In this document: positions 53,416-63,162 of the stretch, one piece after another
How the letters are laid out: each line of letters opens with the position of its first letter
Numbering within the stretch: the stretch's first letter is position 1
Source of the DNA: Celeribacter persicus
GTDB lineage: Bacteria; Pseudomonadota; Alphaproteobacteria; Rhodobacterales; Rhodobacteraceae
DNA: 64,000 nt
Direction of reading: 5' to 3'
Assembly (NCBI RefSeq): GCF_003050785.1
Contig: NZ_QAOH01000001.1
Location: 496,001 to 560,000, forward strand
Translations under genes and position numbers: made by a program
The notes under the pieces: model-generated
What the model saw: only the letters and a program-made list of their open reading frames with translations
Database searches by the model: none
Told to the model about the DNA's origin: nothing

Positions 53416-54204
53416 TCAGTGGCCCAAAATCTGCGACAGGAAAAGCTTCGTGCGCTCCGATTTCGGATTGTTGAAGAACTCTTCCGGCTCGTTCTGTTCC
53501 ACGATCTGGCCCTGGTCCATGAAGATCACGCGGTTCGCCACCTGACGGGCAAAGCCCATCTCGTGCGTCACGCAGAGCATGGTCATGCCCTCTTCGGCCA
53601 GCTCGATCATGGTATCGAGCACCTCTTTGATCATCTCCGGGTCGAGCGCCGAGGTCGGTTCGTCGAACAACATGATCCGCGGCTTCATGCAGAGCGAACG
53701 CGCGATGGCCACACGCTGTTGCTGACCACCCGAAAGCATGCCGGGATACTTGTGCGCCTGATCCGGGATTTTCACCTTTTCGAGGAAATGCATCGCAATC
53801 TCTTCGGCTTCGCGCTTCGGCGTCTTGCGGACCCACATCGGCGCCAGAGTGCAGTTCTCAAGGATCGTCAGATGCGGGAAAAGGTTGAAGTGCTGAAAGC
53901 ACATGCCCACTTCCGAACGAATCTTGTCGATGTTCTTGAGATCCGAGGTCAGTTCGGTCCCATCGACGATAATCTTGCCCTGCTGATGCTCTTCGAGACG
54001 GTTGATGCAGCGGATCATCGTGGATTTCCCGGAGCCCGAGGGCCCCGCGATGACGATCCGCTCGCCCCGGTTCACGGTCAGGTTGATGTCACGGAGAACG
54101 TGAAATTCGCCGTACCATTTGTTCATATTCGTGATCTGAATGGCCACCTCATCGGAGACGGTCAATTTAGAACGGTCAATAGCGCGGTCTTCTGCGAGAG
54201 ACAT
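53416..54204 (-). CDS. bztD: General L-amino-acid ABC transporter ATPase
   Basis: 262 residues. Walker [11 protein letters not shown]-loop [12 protein letters not shown], signature LSGGQQQR, Walker [15 protein letters not shown], switch VTHEMGFAR: polar amino-acid uptake ATPase (GlnQ/AapP/BztD). Last gene of the operon. Confidence 0.93.
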   Translation of the reverse strand: MSLAEDRAIDRSKLTVSDEVAIQITNMNKWYGEFHVLRDINLTVNRGERIVIAGPSGSGKSTMIRCINRLEEHQQGKIIVDGTELTSDLKNIDKIRSEVGMCFQHFNLFPHLTILENCTLAPMWVRKTPKREAEEIAMHFLEKVKIPDQAHKYPGMLSGGQQQRVAIARSLCMKPRIMLFDEPTSALDPEMIKEVLDTMIELAEEGMTMLCVTHEMGFARQVANRVIFMDQGQIVEQNEPEEFFNNPKSERTKLFLSQILGH

Positions 54205-54219
54205 ATCAGGTCTCCTTTC

Positions 54220-55533
54220 TTAACGATGATCGGTGCGGAGCTTGCGCTCCAGCCACTGAGAATAACGGGACATGGCGAAACAGCAGATCCAGAAGACCAG
54301 ACCGATGAAGATGAACAGCTCCCAATAGATGCCGTTCCACGCCGCGTTGGCACGAATGGCATTGGAGAGGCCCAGCATGTCATAGATGCCGATAAACATC
54401 ACAAGAGTGGTGTCCTTGAACAGGCCGATGAAGGTGTTCACGATGCCCGGGATGGAGATTTTCAGAGCCTGCGGCATGATGATCAGGCGCTGCGACTTCC
54501 AGTAATCGAGACCGAGCGCATCGGCCGCCTCATACTGGCCTTTGGGAAGGGCCGCGAGACCGCCACGGATCACCTCGGCCATATAGGCCGACGAGAACAG
54601 CGTCACCATGATGATCACCCGCAACGTCAAGTCAAACGTCGTCCCCGGCGGCAGGAAGTAGTTCAGCAGCAGCGAGGCGGTAAACAGAAGGGTGATCAGC
54701 GGCACGCCCCGGATGAACTCGATGAACCCCACGCAGATGGTTTTCACGATGAACAGGTCCGACTGACGACCAAGCGCCAGAACGATGCCAATTGGCAGGG
54801 ACAGTGCAATGCCGGAAATACCGATGATCACACAGATCATAAAGCCCCCGAGATCGCGGCTCTGAACCTCTTGCAGATGACCCAGAGGAGCGACAGAGTT
54901 CAGCCCGTCGACGACGGACGGGCCAATGAACAGCCACCAGACAACAGCCACCACGACAGCGGCAATGGCGGACAGCGCCATGGAGCCGAAACGATCAACG
55001 ATCTTGAACGCCACACCAGCGAGTACAAAGCCAACAGCAACGGACAGAACGCCCCAGATCGTGCCGCCCCAAACCAGCCAGACGAGCAGGAAGGGGAAGG
55101 CCATGGTGAGGTACAGCATCTTGCGCGGCAGCTTATCGAACAACACCGGCGCCAAAGAGGCCAGCATCAGGACGAAAGCAAGGTTGGCGCGCCAGTATTG
55201 GCTTTCCGGATAGAACCCGTAGAGCAGCTGGTTCCAGCGTTCACGGATCACCGCCCAACAGGCGTAATGGGTGTCGCCATAGCGCTCGTTGAGAATGGTC
55301 CGGCACTGATCCAGAGACTCGGCGTTCCAGACACCGCCGAACACCCAGGGCAGGGTGGCGGCGAGCATCTTGTAGATCACGAAGAGCGAAACCAGCGTCA
55401 GCAGCGTGTTGAACCAGCCGGAGAACAGGTTCTCACGCGCCCAGCGGGTAAAGCCCACTTGCGAACGCGGCGCGGGTTGCTGCTCGATCATTTCCTTTCG
55501 CACATAAGCGAGAGATTGGGTCGAATGGCTCAT
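54220..55533 (-). CDS. bztC: General L-amino-acid ABC transporter permease, BztC/AapM type
   Basis: 437 residues, about eight membrane segments: an N-terminal extension of several segments and the C-terminal HisM-type domain (LPIGIVLALGRQS; VIRGGLAALPKGQYEAADALGLDYWKSQRLIIMPQALKISIPG). This long form with a partner of equal size is typical of AapQM/BztBC, not of glutamine permeases. Confidence 0.92.
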   Translation of the reverse strand: MSHSTQSLAYVRKEMIEQQPAPRSQVGFTRWARENLFSGWFNTLLTLVSLFVIYKMLAATLPWVFGGVWNAESLDQCRTILNERYGDTHYACWAVIRERWNQLLYGFYPESQYWRANLAFVLMLASLAPVLFDKLPRKMLYLTMAFPFLLVWLVWGGTIWGVLSVAVGFVLAGVAFKIVDRFGSMALSAIAAVVVAVVWWLFIGPSVVDGLNSVAPLGHLQEVQSRDLGGFMICVIIGISGIALSLPIGIVLALGRQSDLFIVKTICVGFIEFIRGVPLITLLFTASLLLNYFLPPGTTFDLTLRVIIMVTLFSSAYMAEVIRGGLAALPKGQYEAADALGLDYWKSQRLIIMPQALKISIPGIVNTFIGLFKDTTLVMFIGIYDMLGLSNAIRANAAWNGIYWELFIFIGLVFWICCFAMSRYSQWLERKLRTDHR

Positions 55534-55534
55534 C

Positions 55535-56755
55535 TCAACGCTCCTTCAGCTTTACGGATTTATTGTAGATATTCATGCCCGACGAGATGATCAGACTGAC
55601 GATCAGATAGATCAGCATCATCAACAGCATGCATTCCAACTCGCGCCCCGTGGTGTTGAGCGTGGTCCCGCCAAGCGTCGAACGAAGATCCATGTAACCC
55701 ACGGCGAGTGCGAGCGAGGAGTTTTTCGTCAGGTTCAGGTACTGCGAAATCAGCGGCGGAATGATCACCCGCAAGGCCTGCGGCAGGATCACGAGGTTCA
55801 TGGTCCAGGACGGGCGCAGGCCAAGCGCAAAGGCGGCTTCGGTCTGGCCCTTGGAAATCGCGAGAATCCCCGAACGGACGATCTCCGCGATGAAGGATCC
55901 GGTATAGAAACTCAACGCCAGCCACAGCGCCAACATCGAGTTGCGCATGTGCAGGCCACCGGAGAAGTTGAACCCCTTGAGCTCCGGATAGGAGAGGGTG
56001 ATCGGACGGCCCATCACGAAATAGACCAGAACGGTGGGCACAATAAGGATGCCCAGTTTGATCCAGAAATTCGGCAGGTGCTGCCCGGTTTCCTCGAAAT
56101 GACGATTCGACCATTTGCCAAAGGCCCAAATGCCCAGAAGCGACAACAGGAAAGCGATGATGACCACGCTCGAACCGCTGCCCCAGACCGGAGAGGGAAC
56201 ATAAGTACCGCGATTTGTCACCGCGACGCTGTCCCAGAACCACATGGAGGCCGTCGCATCTTCGCCCCGGAAGGCGCGCGGCGCGGGCAGGGATTCGGAG
56301 AGGACCGCCATGAAGGCGAGAATCCACAGGAGCACCGGAATATTACGGAAGCTTTCGACATAGACCGTCATGATCTTGGCCGTCAGCCAGTTCTTCGACA
56401 GGCGCAGAACGCCCGCGATCACTCCGATCACCGTAGCCAGTATACAGCCCAGAATGGCGATCAGAAGCGTATTCAGCAGCCCCACGAGTGCCGCCCGCCA
56501 ATGCGGGTCGTTGGATGTGTAGGGAATGATCTGCTGGTTGATGTCATAAGCCGCCCGACTGGACAGGAAGCTGAAATTGATGTCCTTGCCCAGTGCCGAG
56601 AGGTTGATGATCGTGTTACGAATGAGAAAAGCCGCGATCAGCATGAACACGATCATCGCGATCACCTGGATGGTGATCGAGCGGTAACGCGTGTCATAGA
56701 TCAGCTGACTGAGCCGAAACCCCTGGTCTTGCGGCGGATCTGATAGTGTCGTCAT
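55535..56755 (-). CDS. bztB: General L-amino-acid ABC transporter permease, BztB/AapQ type
   Basis: 406 residues, partner permease with HisM domain (EIVRSGILAISKGQTEAAFALGLRPSWTMNLVILPQALRVIIPP). One base separates it from bztC. Upstream gap of 252 bases holds two hairpins and separates it from the binding-protein gene. Confidence 0.92.
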   Translation of the reverse strand: MTTLSDPPQDQGFRLSQLIYDTRYRSITIQVIAMIVFMLIAAFLIRNTIINLSALGKDINFSFLSSRAAYDINQQIIPYTSNDPHWRAALVGLLNTLLIAILGCILATVIGVIAGVLRLSKNWLTAKIMTVYVESFRNIPVLLWILAFMAVLSESLPAPRAFRGEDATASMWFWDSVAVTNRGTYVPSPVWGSGSSVVIIAFLLSLLGIWAFGKWSNRHFEETGQHLPNFWIKLGILIVPTVLVYFVMGRPITLSYPELKGFNFSGGLHMRNSMLALWLALSFYTGSFIAEIVRSGILAISKGQTEAAFALGLRPSWTMNLVILPQALRVIIPPLISQYLNLTKNSSLALAVGYMDLRSTLGGTTLNTTGRELECMLLMMLIYLIVSLIISSGMNIYNKSVKLKER

Positions 56756-56773
56756 GAGAGACGGTCCCCTGTT

Positions 56774-56870
56774 TAAAGCGTCCTGCCTTTAGACCTGAGA
56801 CATCAGACAAAGGCAGGGCGCGTGCAACGTTCCGTTGTTGCGCCGCGTTCAACCAAAATCTGAGTTTCAG
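56774..56870. repeat. Dispersed hairpin element, copy 3 (divergent, stem conserved by compensatory change)
   Basis: Starts TAAAGCG like the others. The stem is GCGTCCTGCCTTT (56778-56790) with AAAGGCAGGGCGC (56809-56821), differing from copies 1 and 2 on both arms yet still paired. The loop keeps CTGAGACA, and the internal part (GTTGCGCCGCGTTCAACC, AAAATCTGAGTTTCAG) aligns with the other copies. Located in the bztA-bztB gap. Confidence 0.65.
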
Positions 56871-56965
56871 TTTTTGGCTGAACACTTTCGATATAGCCCT
56901 ACCCTCGCCCGGGCGCTCCCCGTTCGTGGAAATGGTCTTCTTGAAGTGAGCAGAGCTGAAAGGCG

Positions 56966-56991
56966 AAGGGCGCGGATCACTCCGCGCCCTT
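56966..56991 (-). other. Strong hairpin after bztA
   Basis: 11-bp perfect stem AAGGGCGCGGA / TCCGCGCCCTT, loop 4 bases, 16 bases after the bztA stop on the minus strand. No T-run on that strand; likely protects the binding-protein message and reduces read-through into bztB. Confidence 0.65.
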
Positions 56992-57007
56992 CCCTTAATC
57001 AATGGTC

Positions 57008-58033
57008 TTAACGGAAGGGCGGCGAGTAGATCAGGCCGCCTTCGGTCCACTGAGCATTCAGGCCACGAGCCAGACCCACCGGAGTGTTTTCACCGATGTT
57101 TTTCTCGAAGCTTTCGCCATAGTTGCCAACCTGGGTGATGATGTTCAGAGCCCAAGCGTTGTCGAGGCCAAGCATCGCGCCCAGTTCACCCTCGACACCC
57201 AGAAGACGGTTGATCTCCGGGTTGTCGGTGCCATTGGCCATTTCCGCTGCATTCGCAGAGGTCACGCCGTATTCTTCGGCAGCGATCATCGCGTTCAAAG
57301 ACCAGCGAACGATGTCGCCCCAGTTGTCGTCGCCATGACGCACGAGCGGACCGAGCGGCTCTTTGGAGATGATCTCCGGCAGAACCACGTAACCTTCCGG
57401 GTTCTCGAAGGACGCACGCGATGCAGCCAGAGCGGAGGCGTCGGTGGTGTAGACGTCACAGGCACCGGCGAGGAACTGCGTCTGAGCTTCGGTGAAGCTT
57501 TCCACCGGAACCGGTTCGTATTCCATGTTGTTCACACGGAAATAATCAGCCAGGTTGAGCTCGGTCGTGGTCCCGGTTTCGATACACACGGTCGCGCCGC
57601 CCAGTTCTTTCGCGGAGGACACGCCGAGGTCTTTGGGGACCATGAAGCCCTGACCGTCATAGTAGTTCACGCCGACGAAGGTGTTTTTCAGGTCCACGTC
57701 GCGCGAGAAGGTCCAGGTGGTGTTGCGGGCCAGCATGTCCACTTCGCCGGAGGCCAGAGCGGTGAAACGCACAGCCGACGTCAGCGGGGTGTATTCGACG
57801 GCTTCGGAATCGCCGAGCACGGCAGCGGCCACAGCACGGCACACGTCGACATCGAAACCCACGAATTTGCCGCTTGCATCCGGCGCAGCAAAGCCCGGAG
57901 TGCCCGGGTTCACACCACATTTCAGCATACCGCGCTCTTTCACGGCGGCCAGAGTGGAGGAATCCTGAGCCATCGCCGTCCCGGCAGCCAGACCTGCCAG
58001 CGTCAGCGCGCCAAGAAATACGGATTTTTTCAT
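57008..58033 (-). CDS. bztA: General L-amino-acid-binding periplasmic protein
   Basis: 341 residues. Signal peptide MKKSVFLGALTLAGLAAGTAMA; type II binding-protein domain (LAAVKERGMLKCGVNPGTPGFAAPD; GFDVDVCRAVAAAVLG; ARNTTWTFSRD). Matches AapJ/BztA, which bind glutamate, glutamine, aspartate and others. The frame extends 40 codons upstream, but ATG 58033 has the signal peptide and a GAGG upstream. The 228 bases before it carry the promoter; I did not find a clear box. Confidence 0.93.
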   Translation of the reverse strand: MKKSVFLGALTLAGLAAGTAMAQDSSTLAAVKERGMLKCGVNPGTPGFAAPDASGKFVGFDVDVCRAVAAAVLGDSEAVEYTPLTSAVRFTALASGEVDMLARNTTWTFSRDVDLKNTFVGVNYYDGQGFMVPKDLGVSSAKELGGATVCIETGTTTELNLADYFRVNNMEYEPVPVESFTEAQTQFLAGACDVYTTDASALAASRASFENPEGYVVLPEIISKEPLGPLVRHGDDNWGDIVRWSLNAMIAAEEYGVTSANAAEMANGTDNPEINRLLGVEGELGAMLGLDNAWALNIITQVGNYGESFEKNIGENTPVGLARGLNAQWTEGGLIYSPPFR

Positions 58034-58261
58034 ATTTACCTCTTCCTGATGTTGCGCCTTTGAATGGCGCTTTTTCCGATCCTCCCTGTGGACCGGGGGC
58101 GATATCGAAATGGGCAATTGCCCTTTCAATGAGCTTAGTTTGGGAGGATTCATTCAGGAACGTCAAGGCCACGATCACAAATATGCATGACCTCTGCGCA
58201 TTTGATCAAATTGATGGCAGATGTGCGCGGCGATTGAGCTTTGCAGACAGACAAGCGCCGC

Positions 58262-58969
58262 TTAATTGACCACGCGGTAAAACAGCGCTGCCTGCAGGAA
58301 GCTCTGTCGCTTAATCTCGGCGGCCTCTGTGGCCTCTTCATCCTCGCCCCATTGCTCGATCTGGAACTGTTCATCGAGCCGCGACAGCGCCCAGGCTTCC
58401 TCAGGCGAAAGACGCCCTTCGATCACCGCAAAACCAAGAATCAGCGATCCCGAAAGCGCCACCAAATCGTGAAACGCAGCCAACTCAAAAGCGGTCAACG
58501 CATGCGTTCTGCTACGCAATGTTTCGAGCGCTTCCGGGGATTGCGGGGTGTGCATCACCCCAGCGCGCGGCTCCAGCCTGGCCGCAAGAACCTCCGCCGC
58601 CCAGTCGAGCAGTGGGTCCCAGCCCGTCGCCTGCCGCTCCACCAATTCGCGCGGGTGCTCGGCCCGGTAACACAGAAGATCGCTGTCGCCGTAGTCCGAA
58701 AGCATATCGGCCACCTCGGCATGCTGAACGCTCACCTTGTCGAGCGCGGCATTGGCGCCACGGGTCGCGGGCATGGTGTTCGGGTCGATAGCACCTTCCT
58801 GCGCCTCCCATTCGGCAGCAATCAGATCGGCCAACGCCCGTGTCGGCACGATCAGCGGCATCTTCGCAGGCGTTCGCACCGGACGGCCGTCGAGATGCAC
58901 GGTGAAACCACCGTCAGCTTCCGCCACGGTGGTGTCTTTCCAAAACCGTTTCGCTGCCCATTCCGCCAT
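58262..58969 (-). CDS. ATP12-type F1-ATPase assembly chaperone
   Basis: 235 residues, ATP12 family: MAEWAAKRFWKDTTVAE, TVHLDGRPVRTPAKMPLIVPT, AAEWEAQEGAIDPNTMP, LLCYRAEHPRELVERQ. In mitochondria Atp12p helps assembly of the F1 alpha subunit; alphaproteobacterial relatives are common. Two bases after the HAD gene. Confidence 0.9.
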   Translation of the reverse strand: MAEWAAKRFWKDTTVAEADGGFTVHLDGRPVRTPAKMPLIVPTRALADLIAAEWEAQEGAIDPNTMPATRGANAALDKVSVQHAEVADMLSDYGDSDLLCYRAEHPRELVERQATGWDPLLDWAAEVLAARLEPRAGVMHTPQSPEALETLRSRTHALTAFELAAFHDLVALSGSLILGFAVIEGRLSPEEAWALSRLDEQFQIEQWGEDEEATEAAEIKRQSFLQAALFYRVVN

Positions 58970-58971
58970 GT

Positions 58972-59640
58972 TCAGTCCTTCCAGATCGTCTTGAGCGCAC
59001 CTTCGAGTTGCCCGAAATCGTCAAGCACTGTCGCAGCCCCCGCCCCGATCAGCGCCTCGCGCCCGTGATAACCCCAACTCACGCCAATCCCATGGCAGCG
59101 CGCGGCCCGGGCCATTTCCATATCGTATGTCGTATCCCCGATGACAACCGCCTCTGTCGCAGTGACCCCCGTGTCCATGAGACAGGTCATCACCATGGAC
59201 GGATGCGGTTTCGACGGATGATCGTCGGCGCTTTGCGTAGTCACGAAGAGATCGGCAAACTCCCAACCGTCAAGCAACGCGGTCAGCCCACGCCGGCTCT
59301 TGCCCGTTGCAATCGCAAGATAGAGATCGTCGCGCGCGCCAAGTCTGCGCACCGCCTCTTCCGCACCGGGATAAAGCGGCGAGGCCGCCGCCCCTTGCGC
59401 CAGACGGTGTGTGTAAAACGCATCCTTATAGGCCTCAACCATGCGGACCAGAGTGGTCTCATCCACCGCACGGGCCAGTTCCCGCATCGCCAGAGGCAAG
59501 GACAGTCCGACAATGGACAGGATCGTATTTCGATCCGGCACCGGCAGGTCCACTGCCTCGAACGCCGCCGCCATGGACAGGACGATGTGGGCCTGACTGT
59601 CGACCAGCGTGCCGTCCACGTCGAAAATGACGAGTTTCAT
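58972..59640 (-). CDS. HAD family hydrolase (phosphoglycolate phosphatase-like)
   Basis: 222 residues. Motif I VIFDVDGTLVDS, motif II AIATGKSR, motif III lysine (HPSKPHPSMV), motif IV VVIGDTTYDMEMA. Cap domain of the Gph type between motifs I and II. ATG 59640 is right at motif I and overlaps rluC (ATGA). Substrate unknown. Confidence 0.88.
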   Translation of the reverse strand: MKLVIFDVDGTLVDSQAHIVLSMAAAFEAVDLPVPDRNTILSIVGLSLPLAMRELARAVDETTLVRMVEAYKDAFYTHRLAQGAAASPLYPGAEEAVRRLGARDDLYLAIATGKSRRGLTALLDGWEFADLFVTTQSADDHPSKPHPSMVMTCLMDTGVTATEAVVIGDTTYDMEMARAARCHGIGVSWGYHGREALIGAGAATVLDDFGQLEGALKTIWKD

Positions 59641-60686
59641 CCGCGCAGGTCCTCGAACGGGTCTTCGGCAGCGAGGTCTTCGGTCCAACCGAACGTGTCC
59701 CAGCTATGCTTCATATGATCCGGCAAGGGCGCGGTCACGGTCATGACTTTCTTTGTCACCGGGTGCTCAAACCGCAGCATCCGCGCGTGCAGGTGCAGCT
59801 TCTTCGAGATGATCCCGCCAAGCTGCGCGCCCCAGCCATCGCCGAGGTTTTCCTGACCCGAGCCGCCGTATTTACCATCGCCGATGATCGGATGACCGAT
59901 CTCCGCCATATGCGCGCGGAGTTGGTGGGTGCGACCGGTGATCGGCTCCATCGCAACCCAGCTTGCCCGCGACCCGACACGGTAGAGCGTGGCATAAAGC
60001 GTCTGCGCCCGTTTCGCGCCGGGCGTCGCATCGACATCGCGTGGGTGCACCGCGAGCATCTTTTCCCCCTCGCCCGACTTGCCGCGACCGGGCGCTTTGA
60101 CCAGCCCGTATTTGATTTCGCCAAGGTAGGGCGTCGGCACACCCGCCACCAAGGCCCAGTAAATCTTGCGCGTATTCTTGTGGCGGAAGGCTTCGGTCAG
60201 TTTCGAGGCAATCGCAGGCGTGCGCGCCAGTGCCAGCACTCCGGACGTGTCCTTGTCGAGCCGGTGCACAAGACGTGGTTTCTCAGGAAAATCACCCTGC
60301 AACGCCACCGATAACCCGTCGACATGGCGGGTCTGTTTAGACCCGCCTTGGGTCGGCAATCCCGCCGGTTTATTGATCACGATGAGATATTCGTCCTCAT
60401 AAAGCACCGCATCGCGCATCATCTGCGCATCGGCCTTCGAGACCTTCGCCTCGCTGCGCTCCGGTTTCGGCGCACTCTCATCGGGCAGCGGCGGCACACG
60501 GATCGCCATCCCCGGCCCGACCCGCGTGTTCGATTTCGCCCGCGCGCCATCGACGCGAATCTCACCCTTGCGGCACATCTTCTCGATATTGCCCTGCGTC
60601 ACCTGCGGGAACATCTTGCGGAACCAACGGTCGAGCCGCTGCTCGGGCTGATCGTCGCCAATGGTGATCGTCTGAACTGCGCTCAT
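59637..60686 (-). CDS. rluC: 23S rRNA pseudouridine synthase, RluC/RluD family
   Basis: 349 residues. S4 domain at the N-terminus (QRLDRWFRKMFPQVTQGNIEKMCRKGEIRVDG) and the catalytic motif HRLDKDTSGVLALAR with the active Asp. Also GRTHQLRAHMAEIGHPIIGD. Overlaps crcB by 4 bases. The exact rRNA site (RluC or RluD) is not certain. Confidence 0.9.
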   Translation of the reverse strand: MSAVQTITIGDDQPEQRLDRWFRKMFPQVTQGNIEKMCRKGEIRVDGARAKSNTRVGPGMAIRVPPLPDESAPKPERSEAKVSKADAQMMRDAVLYEDEYLIVINKPAGLPTQGGSKQTRHVDGLSVALQGDFPEKPRLVHRLDKDTSGVLALARTPAIASKLTEAFRHKNTRKIYWALVAGVPTPYLGEIKYGLVKAPGRGKSGEGEKMLAVHPRDVDATPGAKRAQTLYATLYRVGSRASWVAMEPITGRTHQLRAHMAEIGHPIIGDGKYGGSGQENLGDGWGAQLGGIISKKLHLHARMLRFEHPVTKKVMTVTAPLPDHMKHSWDTFGWTEDLAAEDPFEDLRG

Positions 60687-61057
60687 GCGTAGAAACTCCT
60701 TGCGGCGAAGAGGCCGAGAGCGATCCCACCCAGTGCCAACACCAGCGTGCCAAAGACATAGGCTGCGGCCAAACCGTAATCGCCCCGCTCAAAAATGGTC
60801 ATCGCATCCAATGAGAAGGCCGAATACGTGGTGAATCCGCCCAACATCCCGGTCATCAATAGCGGCGCGAACCGGTTGCCGTTCTCATGCGCCAGCATCA
60901 CCACCACGACCCCCATCAGGAAAGAGCCGAGGAAATTCACGAACATCGTGTTCCATGGAAAGCTCTTGCCCACGAGATGGGTCATGGCGAGGCCGGACAG
61001 ATAGCGTGCCGATGCGCCAATCGCGCCGCCCAATGCGACCTGGATCAATGGTGCCAT
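60683..61057 (-). CDS. crcB: Fluoride ion channel
   Basis: 124 residues with four membrane segments and CrcB motifs GGAIGASARYLSG, TMFVNFLGSFLMG and GGFTTYSAFSLDAM. Exports fluoride passively. No fluoride riboswitch was recognised in the 48 bases upstream. Confidence 0.93.
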   Translation of the reverse strand: MAPLIQVALGGAIGASARYLSGLAMTHLVGKSFPWNTMFVNFLGSFLMGVVVVMLAHENGNRFAPLLMTGMLGGFTTYSAFSLDAMTIFERGDYGLAAAYVFGTLVLALGGIALGLFAARSFYA

Positions 61058-61105
61058 GTCATCCTCTTCAGTTGCCCGTGTTCCTGTGGGGGACAGCCCG
61101 GAATG

Positions 61106-62431
61106 TCAACCGCCCCGTTGTTTGCGCAGCTTGTCGAAATAGGCCACGCGCTTGACTAGATCACGCTCAAAGCCGCGCTCGACGGGCTTGTAGAACTGCG
61201 TGCGCGGGAGGGTGTCGGGAAAGTAATTCTGTCCGGAGAAGGCATCCTCGACGTCGTGATCGTAGGCGTAACCCTCGCCATAGCCTTGTTCCGACATGAG
61301 TTTCGTCGGCGCGTTCAGGATGTGTTTCGGTGGCGGTTCCGACCCGGTCTTGCGCGCCGCCGCGCGGGCCGCTTTGAACGCGGTATAGACCGCATTCGAT
61401 TTCGGTGCGAGCGCGAGATAAACGATGCATTGTGCCAGTGCGAGCTCGCCCTCGGGAGAGCCCAATCGCTCATAGGTTTCCCAGGCATGAAGCGCAACCG
61501 CCTGGGCCTGTGGATCGGCGAGCTGAATGTCTTCAATCGCCATACGCAGCATCCGGCGTGCCAGATAGCGTGGATCTTCGCCACCCTCCAGCATCCGACC
61601 AAGCCAATAAAGCGCCGCATCCGGGTCCGAGCCCCGCACGGATTTGTGCAGCGCCGAAATCAGGTTGTAATGCTCGTCGCCCCTCTTGTCGTATTTCGAG
61701 GCTCGCCGCATCAGGCGCTTGCCAAGTTGTTCAGGATCGAGCGGGGCATCCACTTTCCACGCGGCGATCTGCTCGATCAGGTTCAGAAGGCTGCGCCCAT
61801 CCCCGTCGGCCATCTCGTAAAGCGCGAAACGCGCCATTTCCGTCAGCGGCAGGGTCTTGCCCAACTCCCGCTCCGCCCGCTCGGTCAGTTGCGCGAGGTC
61901 TTCATGCGTCAGCCGCGTCAACACCATGACCTGCGCCCGCGACAGAACCGCGGCGTTCAGTTCGAATGACGGATTCTCCGTTGTCGCGCCTACAAGGAGA
62001 ATCGTGCCATCCTCCATATGCGGGAGGAAACTGTCCTGCTGCGCCTTGTTGAACCGGTGAATCTCGTCGACGAAAAGAAGCGTCCCCTGCCCGTTCGCAC
62101 GCCTGAGTTTCGCCGCCTCGAACACTTTGCGCAGTTCCGGGACGCCGGAAAAAATCGCGGAAATCTGAACGAAATGCAGGTCGGTCTCATCCGCCAGAAG
62201 CCGCGCAATGGTGGTCTTGCCCACCCCCGGCGGCCCCCAGAAGATGATTGACGACAAGGCCCCCGAGGCAAGCATCACACCCAGTGGAGCTTCGGGGCCG
62301 AGTACCTGTTGCTGTCCGATCACCTCCGACAGTTTCTGCGGACGCAAACGATCCGCGAGCGGTCGCGGAGCGGTCCCGTGCGGCGCGGGATGTGTCGGGG
62401 TGGTTTCATCGGAAGAGAACAGGTCGGCCAT
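61106..62431 (-). CDS. rarA: Replication-associated recombination protein A
   Basis: 441 residues. AAA+ ATPase: PLADRLRPQKLSEVIGQQ, Walker A GPPGVGKTT, Walker B LLFVDEIHRFNK, sensor 1 GATTENPSFELN. C-terminal MgsA/RarA domain (HYNLISALHKSVRGSDPDAALYWLGRMLEGGEDPRYLARR). Acts at stalled replication forks. Confidence 0.94.
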   Translation of the reverse strand: MADLFSSDETTPTHPAPHGTAPRPLADRLRPQKLSEVIGQQQVLGPEAPLGVMLASGALSSIIFWGPPGVGKTTIARLLADETDLHFVQISAIFSGVPELRKVFEAAKLRRANGQGTLLFVDEIHRFNKAQQDSFLPHMEDGTILLVGATTENPSFELNAAVLSRAQVMVLTRLTHEDLAQLTERAERELGKTLPLTEMARFALYEMADGDGRSLLNLIEQIAAWKVDAPLDPEQLGKRLMRRASKYDKRGDEHYNLISALHKSVRGSDPDAALYWLGRMLEGGEDPRYLARRMLRMAIEDIQLADPQAQAVALHAWETYERLGSPEGELALAQCIVYLALAPKSNAVYTAFKAARAAARKTGSEPPPKHILNAPTKLMSEQGYGEGYAYDHDVEDAFSGQNYFPDTLPRTQFYKPVERGFERDLVKRVAYFDKLRKQRGG

Positions 62432-62474
62432 GGCATAAGGTTACGCCGCCTGCGCGGATCGCGAAAGAGGGGAT

Positions 62475-62503
62475 CGGGGCCAAAAAGCAGCGTTCTGGCC
62501 CCG
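62475..62503. other. Hairpin between luxI and rarA
   Basis: 8-bp stem CGGGGCCA / TGGCCCCG with a 13-base loop. T-run (TTTT) lies on the plus side, so as a terminator it points right; for luxI on the minus strand it would be a plain 3' hairpin. Confidence 0.45.
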
Positions 62504-62520
62504 TTTTCAGGCACATGAGT

Positions 62521-63108
62521 TCAGTGCAGTTTGTTGATCAGGTTGATGCGCATGCAGGCATTGCGCGCGCCCCCGATATCCATCACCGGACCGATCACAT
62601 CAATGTCGAGCCCCACCCGGCGACCCCAGCGGTTACCGTTTTCCGGGATCAGGCATATCACCGAAGTGGCCCCAAGTTCCCGTGCGGAATTGGTCATCTC
62701 CCCGATCAGGCTTATCTGAACTTTGAGACGGTTTTTCGCAGGCACCCGCGGCGAGACGAAAATCCGGCTCGATTCCCAGACATGCTCCGCCACGGGCGCC
62801 TCTTCGAACAGCAAATCCGACGGAATGCTGTCGAGAAGGCCGCGTTGGGCGTCCCGGATCATGTAGGAATAGATGCCACAGCGTGTGGTTGTGGGGGTCA
62901 GGCGGATACCCGCCAACACGTCGCCAAACTCGTGAACCGCAATCCAACGGGACGCGGGCGTGTCGTATTGATCGTATTCCATACCATCTGCCTGCGGCAG
63001 ATCCCACTTCGCGTGCTGAATGAAAGTTTCATGCCGCGCGCGAAGCATATTGGCAAAAAGATCGCCATGATTGTGCAGATTGGCAAAAGAAAGCGTAGTC
63101 GTTTGCAT
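62521..63108 (-). CDS. Acyl-homoserine-lactone synthase (LuxI family)
   Basis: 195 residues. The LuxI-conserved residues are found at near-standard positions: R25, F29 (RARHETFI), W35, D46 and D49 (EYDQYDT), R69 (GIRLTP), E112 and R115 (WESSRIFV). Makes an AHL signal from acyl-ACP and SAM; the chain length cannot be predicted. ATG 63108 has GGAG nearby. It follows luxR on the same strand with a 54-base gap. Confidence 0.92.
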   Translation of the reverse strand: MQTTTLSFANLHNHGDLFANMLRARHETFIQHAKWDLPQADGMEYDQYDTPASRWIAVHEFGDVLAGIRLTPTTTRCGIYSYMIRDAQRGLLDSIPSDLLFEEAPVAEHVWESSRIFVSPRVPAKNRLKVQISLIGEMTNSARELGATSVICLIPENGNRWGRRVGLDIDVIGPVMDIGGARNACMRINLINKLH

Positions 63109-63162
63109 GGTACGTCTCCGGAGTTGGTTGATTTCTTCAACGCAACGCGGGAGCGAGCACCG

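Noticed and set aside
53419-55590. A 720-codon open frame on the plus strand
   Set aside because: Antisense of bztD and bztC; composition is His/Arg/Gln-rich without motif.
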